Source: Methanosarcina sp.
GTDB taxonomy: Archaea; Halobacteriota; Methanosarcinia; Methanosarcinales; Methanosarcinaceae
Reading direction: 5' to 3'
Length of the DNA stretch: 17,117 bases
Assembly (NCBI GenBank): GCA_013331265.1
Contig: DUGS01000115.1
Span: forward strand, 6,846-23,962
The translations under genes were made by a program, and so were the position numbers. A model generated the notes under the pieces. It had not been told where the DNA came from, did not search any database, and worked only from the letters and a program-made list of their open reading frames with translations. Below, in pieces: positions 14,727 to 17,117 of this stretch (positions within the stretch are counted from its first letter, which is position 1; each line of letters opens with the position of its first letter).

Positions 14727-15187
14727 TAAATCACCAAAATTGATTTATATTTATCTCTACACCCACCTTAGACTTTTATATCTTTTGACTCAATAGCCCT
14801 CTACAAAATCTGTCGAGAGCACTATGCTTATTTTTTTATACATATTTTAAGAATATCTGGGCCTTATTAAGGTGTAATAAGTCTTTTTTTATCCAGAATT
14901 TCTATTTCCCAGTAAAAATTTCGTTCCATTTGCTATTGACTGTAAATTAATGTTTTCTTTTTGTATTGGATTACTAAAAGTGTTTAATATTGAGTTACAG
15001 AATTTTCATTTAAAAATCCACGGGATTCTCCTTCGCTCCTCAGGAAAATTGGTTAAGATGATATTTTCTGAATTCTCAGGAAGGATCTGAATACAGATTT
15101 AAAAGCGCAGATTTAAATTGCATTTCATACATACTTTTACTATTGTTTACCTATACGGTTTTATATAATTAATACGAAATTACCGGC
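14727..15187. other. Divergent intergenic region
   Basis: It carries the promoters of the secreted protein (minus, TATA-like near 14743-14750 and 14775-14783) and of larA (plus, 15161-15169). A short repeated box CAGATTTAAA occurs at about 15093-15102 and 15108-15117. No open frame with a ribosome site is visible and I see no further gene. Confidence 0.5.
15161..15169 (+). promoter_or_regulatory. TATA box of larA, spaced for a leaderless transcript
   Basis: TTATATAAT is a near-ideal archaeal TATA box. Its centre is about 23-26 nt before the first ATG (15188), so transcription should begin at or beside that ATG. No Shine-Dalgarno sequence lies between them (only ATTACCGGC). Confidence 0.6.
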
Positions 15188-16447
15188 ATGAACATGATGA
15201 CAAATATAAAGAAGATCCCACTTGCTTTCGGAAATGGTATTTCTGAGCTGAATATTCCTGATAAAAATATCTCCAGCCTGATCCTGCCTTCAGAGCCTGA
15301 AAAAAAGGAGGATGGAGCTCTTTTAATCAGAAAAGCGCTCGAAAATCCTATAAAAAGTAAGAGACTATCCGAGATTGTAAACCCGGAGTCGAGTATTGCA
15401 ATTATTGTGAGTGATGTCACAAGACCCACTCCTACAGCAAAAATTCTTCCTCCTTTACTCGAAGAGCTTTACCTTGGCGGAGCAAGGGATGAGAACATTA
15501 CAATTGTATTTGCTCTCGGACTTCACCGTAAGCAAACTGAGGAGGAATCAAAGAAACTTGTTGGAGAAGAGATCTACAAAAAAATCCGTTGCATCCAGCA
15601 CGACACATCCAGATGCAGACGGATCGGGGTAACCAGCCGGGGTACTCCCATTGAGATCTTCGAAGAAGTTCTCGATTCTGATATTGTTATTGGTACGGGA
15701 GGAATCGAGTTTCATTATTATGCAGGGTACAGCGGGGGAGCAAAGTCCATACTCCCCGGAGTAAGCTCTGAGGAGTCCGTGCTTACCAACCATAAAATGA
15801 TGATCGAAGAAAATGCTGTTTCTGGAAGGGTGGACAGTCCGGTAAGGCAGGATATGGAAGAGGCTGCAAAGGTCTTCGGCCTTAAATTCATTCTTAATGT
15901 CATACTTGACAGCAAAAAAGAAATCGTTGCTGCAGTTGCAGGCGATTTTATTGCTGCCCACAGGAAAGGAGTAGAGATTGTGGATGCGATGTATAAAGTG
16001 CCCGTGGAACCTGCAGATGCTGTTGTTGTTTCCTGTGGAGGCTATCCTAAAGATATAAATCTCTACCAGGCAAACAAATCTCTGGATAATGCAACCCAGG
16101 CTGTAAAAGAAGGCGGCTCGATCATCCTTGTAGCGGAATGTGCAGAAGGAATAGGAAATCAGGTATATGAGTGCTGGAACAGGGAGTGCAAAACTCCGGA
16201 AGAAGCAATAGAACGTTTCAAACACTGCTTCGAGTTTGGGGGGCATAAAAGTGCAATTGTCGCACTGGCTGCAAAGAGATTCAAGCTTTACCTTGTGTCA
16301 AAGCTTCCTGAAGAAAAAGCCAGAACTGCATTCTTTACCCCTATGGGAAGTGTGCAGGAAGCCCTATCTGCAGTTCTTTTGGAAAATCCGGATGCAAAGG
16401 TTCACCTGATGCCTCATGGAGGGCAGACTCTACCTGTAAAAAAGTAA
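15188..16447 (+). CDS. larA: LarA-family nickel-pincer racemase/epimerase
   Basis: The 419-residue homologue of lactate racemase LarA, which interconverts 2-hydroxyacid stereoisomers with the nickel-pincer nucleotide cofactor. Residues known from the Lactobacillus enzyme are in place: R79 in SDVTRPTP, H113 in LGLHRKQT, H176 and K186 in FHYYAGYSGGAKSILPG (the lysine that tethers the cofactor), H202 in NHKMM and K288 in GGYPKD. Length fits the family. Relatives act on malate, phenyllactate or sugar acids, so lactate is only the default substrate. No larB, larC or larE for cofactor synthesis lies in the window; they would be elsewhere. The first ATG (15188) is taken because of the TATA spacing; ATGs at 15194 and 15197 are alternatives. 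Confidence 0.88.
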   Translation: MNMMTNIKKIPLAFGNGISELNIPDKNISSLILPSEPEKKEDGALLIRKALENPIKSKRLSEIVNPESSIAIIVSDVTRPTPTAKILPPLLEELYLGGARDENITIVFALGLHRKQTEEESKKLVGEEIYKKIRCIQHDTSRCRRIGVTSRGTPIEIFEEVLDSDIVIGTGGIEFHYYAGYSGGAKSILPGVSSEESVLTNHKMMIEENAVSGRVDSPVRQDMEEAAKVFGLKFILNVILDSKKEIVAAVAGDFIAAHRKGVEIVDAMYKVPVEPADAVVVSCGGYPKDINLYQANKSLDNATQAVKEGGSIILVAECAEGIGNQVYECWNRECKTPEEAIERFKHCFEFGGHKSAIVALAAKRFKLYLVSKLPEEKARTAFFTPMGSVQEALSAVLLENPDAKVHLMPHGGQTLPVKK

Positions 16448-16478
16448 ATTAAAGATCTCTGGAAAATCCGATATTAAG

Positions 16479-16512
16479 AAGACCTCTCAAAAAGGTCTTT
16501 CTCTTTTTTGAT
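16479..16512 (+). terminator. Hairpin terminator of larA
   Basis: AAGACCT (16479-16485) and AGGTCTT (16493-16499) form a perfect 7-bp stem with a 7-nt loop, directly followed by TCTCTTTTTT. It lies about 30 nt after the larA stop. Confidence 0.85.
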
Positions 16513-16545
16513 TACAAAAACAGGAGGATATATAAAAGAAATTGA

Positions 16546-16563
16546 CGCATAAATAAATATGCG
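16546..16563 (-). terminator. Possible terminator of the symporter gene
   Basis: CGCATA and TATGCG form a 6-bp stem with a 6-nt loop, 23 nt after the symporter stop on the minus strand; CAATTTCTTTTATA follows. Weak but well placed. Confidence 0.4.
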
Positions 16564-16585
16564 CCTGACTTTTTAATGAATCGGC

Positions 16586-17117
16586 TTAAATGCCTGTTGA
16601 ATCAACCGTCTTGTGCGACGCTGATGACTTTTCCTCTTCTTCGTCATCAAACCTGCGCCTGAAAGCTTTTTTCAGGAATTCAGGTGAAAACTGTGGTGTC
16701 ATAAGGCTTACAACGACCAGGACAAGGAAAGAGAGTGGCGTTGCAACCAGAATAGGGTCTACAAGGGGCCAGATGCCTGAAAGTAAAGTCTCCTTTCCAA
16801 AGATTGTCATGCAAATCTTTAGAGGAACTGCTTCTTTTGCATGGATAAAGACCAGCCAGAAAAGGCTGCTTATAGAGCCAACAACAAGACTTGCAGTTGC
16901 TCCGGCTTTTGTTGTACGTTTCCAGAACAGTGCTCCAATGTAGATGGGCAGGAAGGCAGATGTGCACAGGCCCATGAACATGGCAGTAGCTCTTGCAATG
17001 ATACTTCCAGGAAGAATATAAGCCAGAATAACTGCTACCAGGATGGTAAAGGCAATTCCTATTTTTGTAACGTGGACTGTGCTTGCGCCGGACTTGCCTT
17101 TCATAAGACCGTGCTGG
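16586..17117 (-). CDS. Sodium:solute symporter (SSS family), C-terminal part
   Basis: Only the last 177 residues lie in the window; the frame stays open past 17117 (QHGLMKGKSG). The end matches the sodium:solute symporter family (PutP/PanF type). It has about four membrane helices (IGIAFTILVAVILAYILPG, MFMGLCTSAFLPIYIGALFWKRTTKAGATASLVVG with the typical LFWKR-T-GA loop, and two more). A charged cytoplasmic tail FRRRFDDEEEEKSS follows. It would import a small solute with Na+, fitting a marine-derived methanogen, but the substrate cannot be told from this part. It is convergent with larA, separated by terminators. Confidence 0.85.
   Translation of the reverse strand, partial: QHGLMKGKSGASTVHVTKIGIAFTILVAVILAYILPGSIIARATAMFMGLCTSAFLPIYIGALFWKRTTKAGATASLVVGSISSLFWLVFIHAKEAVPLKICMTIFGKETLLSGIWPLVDPILVATPLSFLVLVVVSLMTPQFSPEFLKKAFRRRFDDEEEEKSSASHKTVDSTGI

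Noticed and set aside
15548..16246. 232-codon minus-strand frame inside larA
   Set aside because: Antisense shadow of a clearly coding gene.

Overview
The window looks like chromosome of a methanogenic archaeon of the Methanosarcina type. It encodes archaeal initiation factor aIF1A twice and a methanogen-type conserved protein. Four copies of a small CxxC-x17-CxxC zinc protein, a family I associate with Methanosarcina, are also present. Promoters have archaeal TATA boxes, ribosome sites are GGAGG-like, and intergenic DNA is long and AT-rich. I cannot name the species from sequence alone. No tRNA, rRNA, CRISPR array, insertion sequence or prophage was seen.

Layout. 266-648: wreck of an aldehyde dehydrogenase gene. 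883-2517 (+): acetolactate-synthase-like ThDP enzyme. 2581-5922 (all -): a translation/RNA-binding cluster. Read 5' to 3' on the minus strand it runs zinc protein D, zinc protein C, aIF1A copy 2, zinc protein B, zinc protein A, aIF1A copy 1, i.e. the same three-gene order twice. 6239-7069 (-): transglutaminase-like lipoprotein. 7401-7655 (-): unknown small protein. 7878-10118 (-): amino-acid permease fused to two universal stress domains. 10571-11746 (-): DUF2117-like methanogen protein. 11975-12667 (+): metallo-beta-lactamase-fold hydrolase of the UPF0173 type. 12945-14726 (-): secreted protein with a degenerate polysaccharide-deacetylase-like region. 15188-16447 (+): LarA-family nickel-pincer racemase. 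16586-17117 (-): end of a sodium:solute symporter.

The most interesting part is 2581-6082. Each zinc-protein gene has its own TATA box and a leader of about 115-125 nt. These leaders share an invariant 20-base element, an A/T stem and a hairpin whose 3' arm runs into the Shine-Dalgarno sequence. The loops differ between copies but the stems are kept, which points to a cis-regulatory RNA family acting on translation. Beside them, aIF1A copy 1 has no ATG, GTG or TTG in frame that could begin a complete protein. Both copies instead share a CTG codon placed correctly behind a Shine-Dalgarno sequence, with synonymous differences just after it. A start-selection factor with a non-AUG start suggests autoregulation, as in bacterial infC; that part is inference.

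The remaining genes are mostly single units with their own promoters. I see no metabolic operon; the ALDH remnant beside the acetolactate-synthase-like gene and the orphan larA are isolated pieces.
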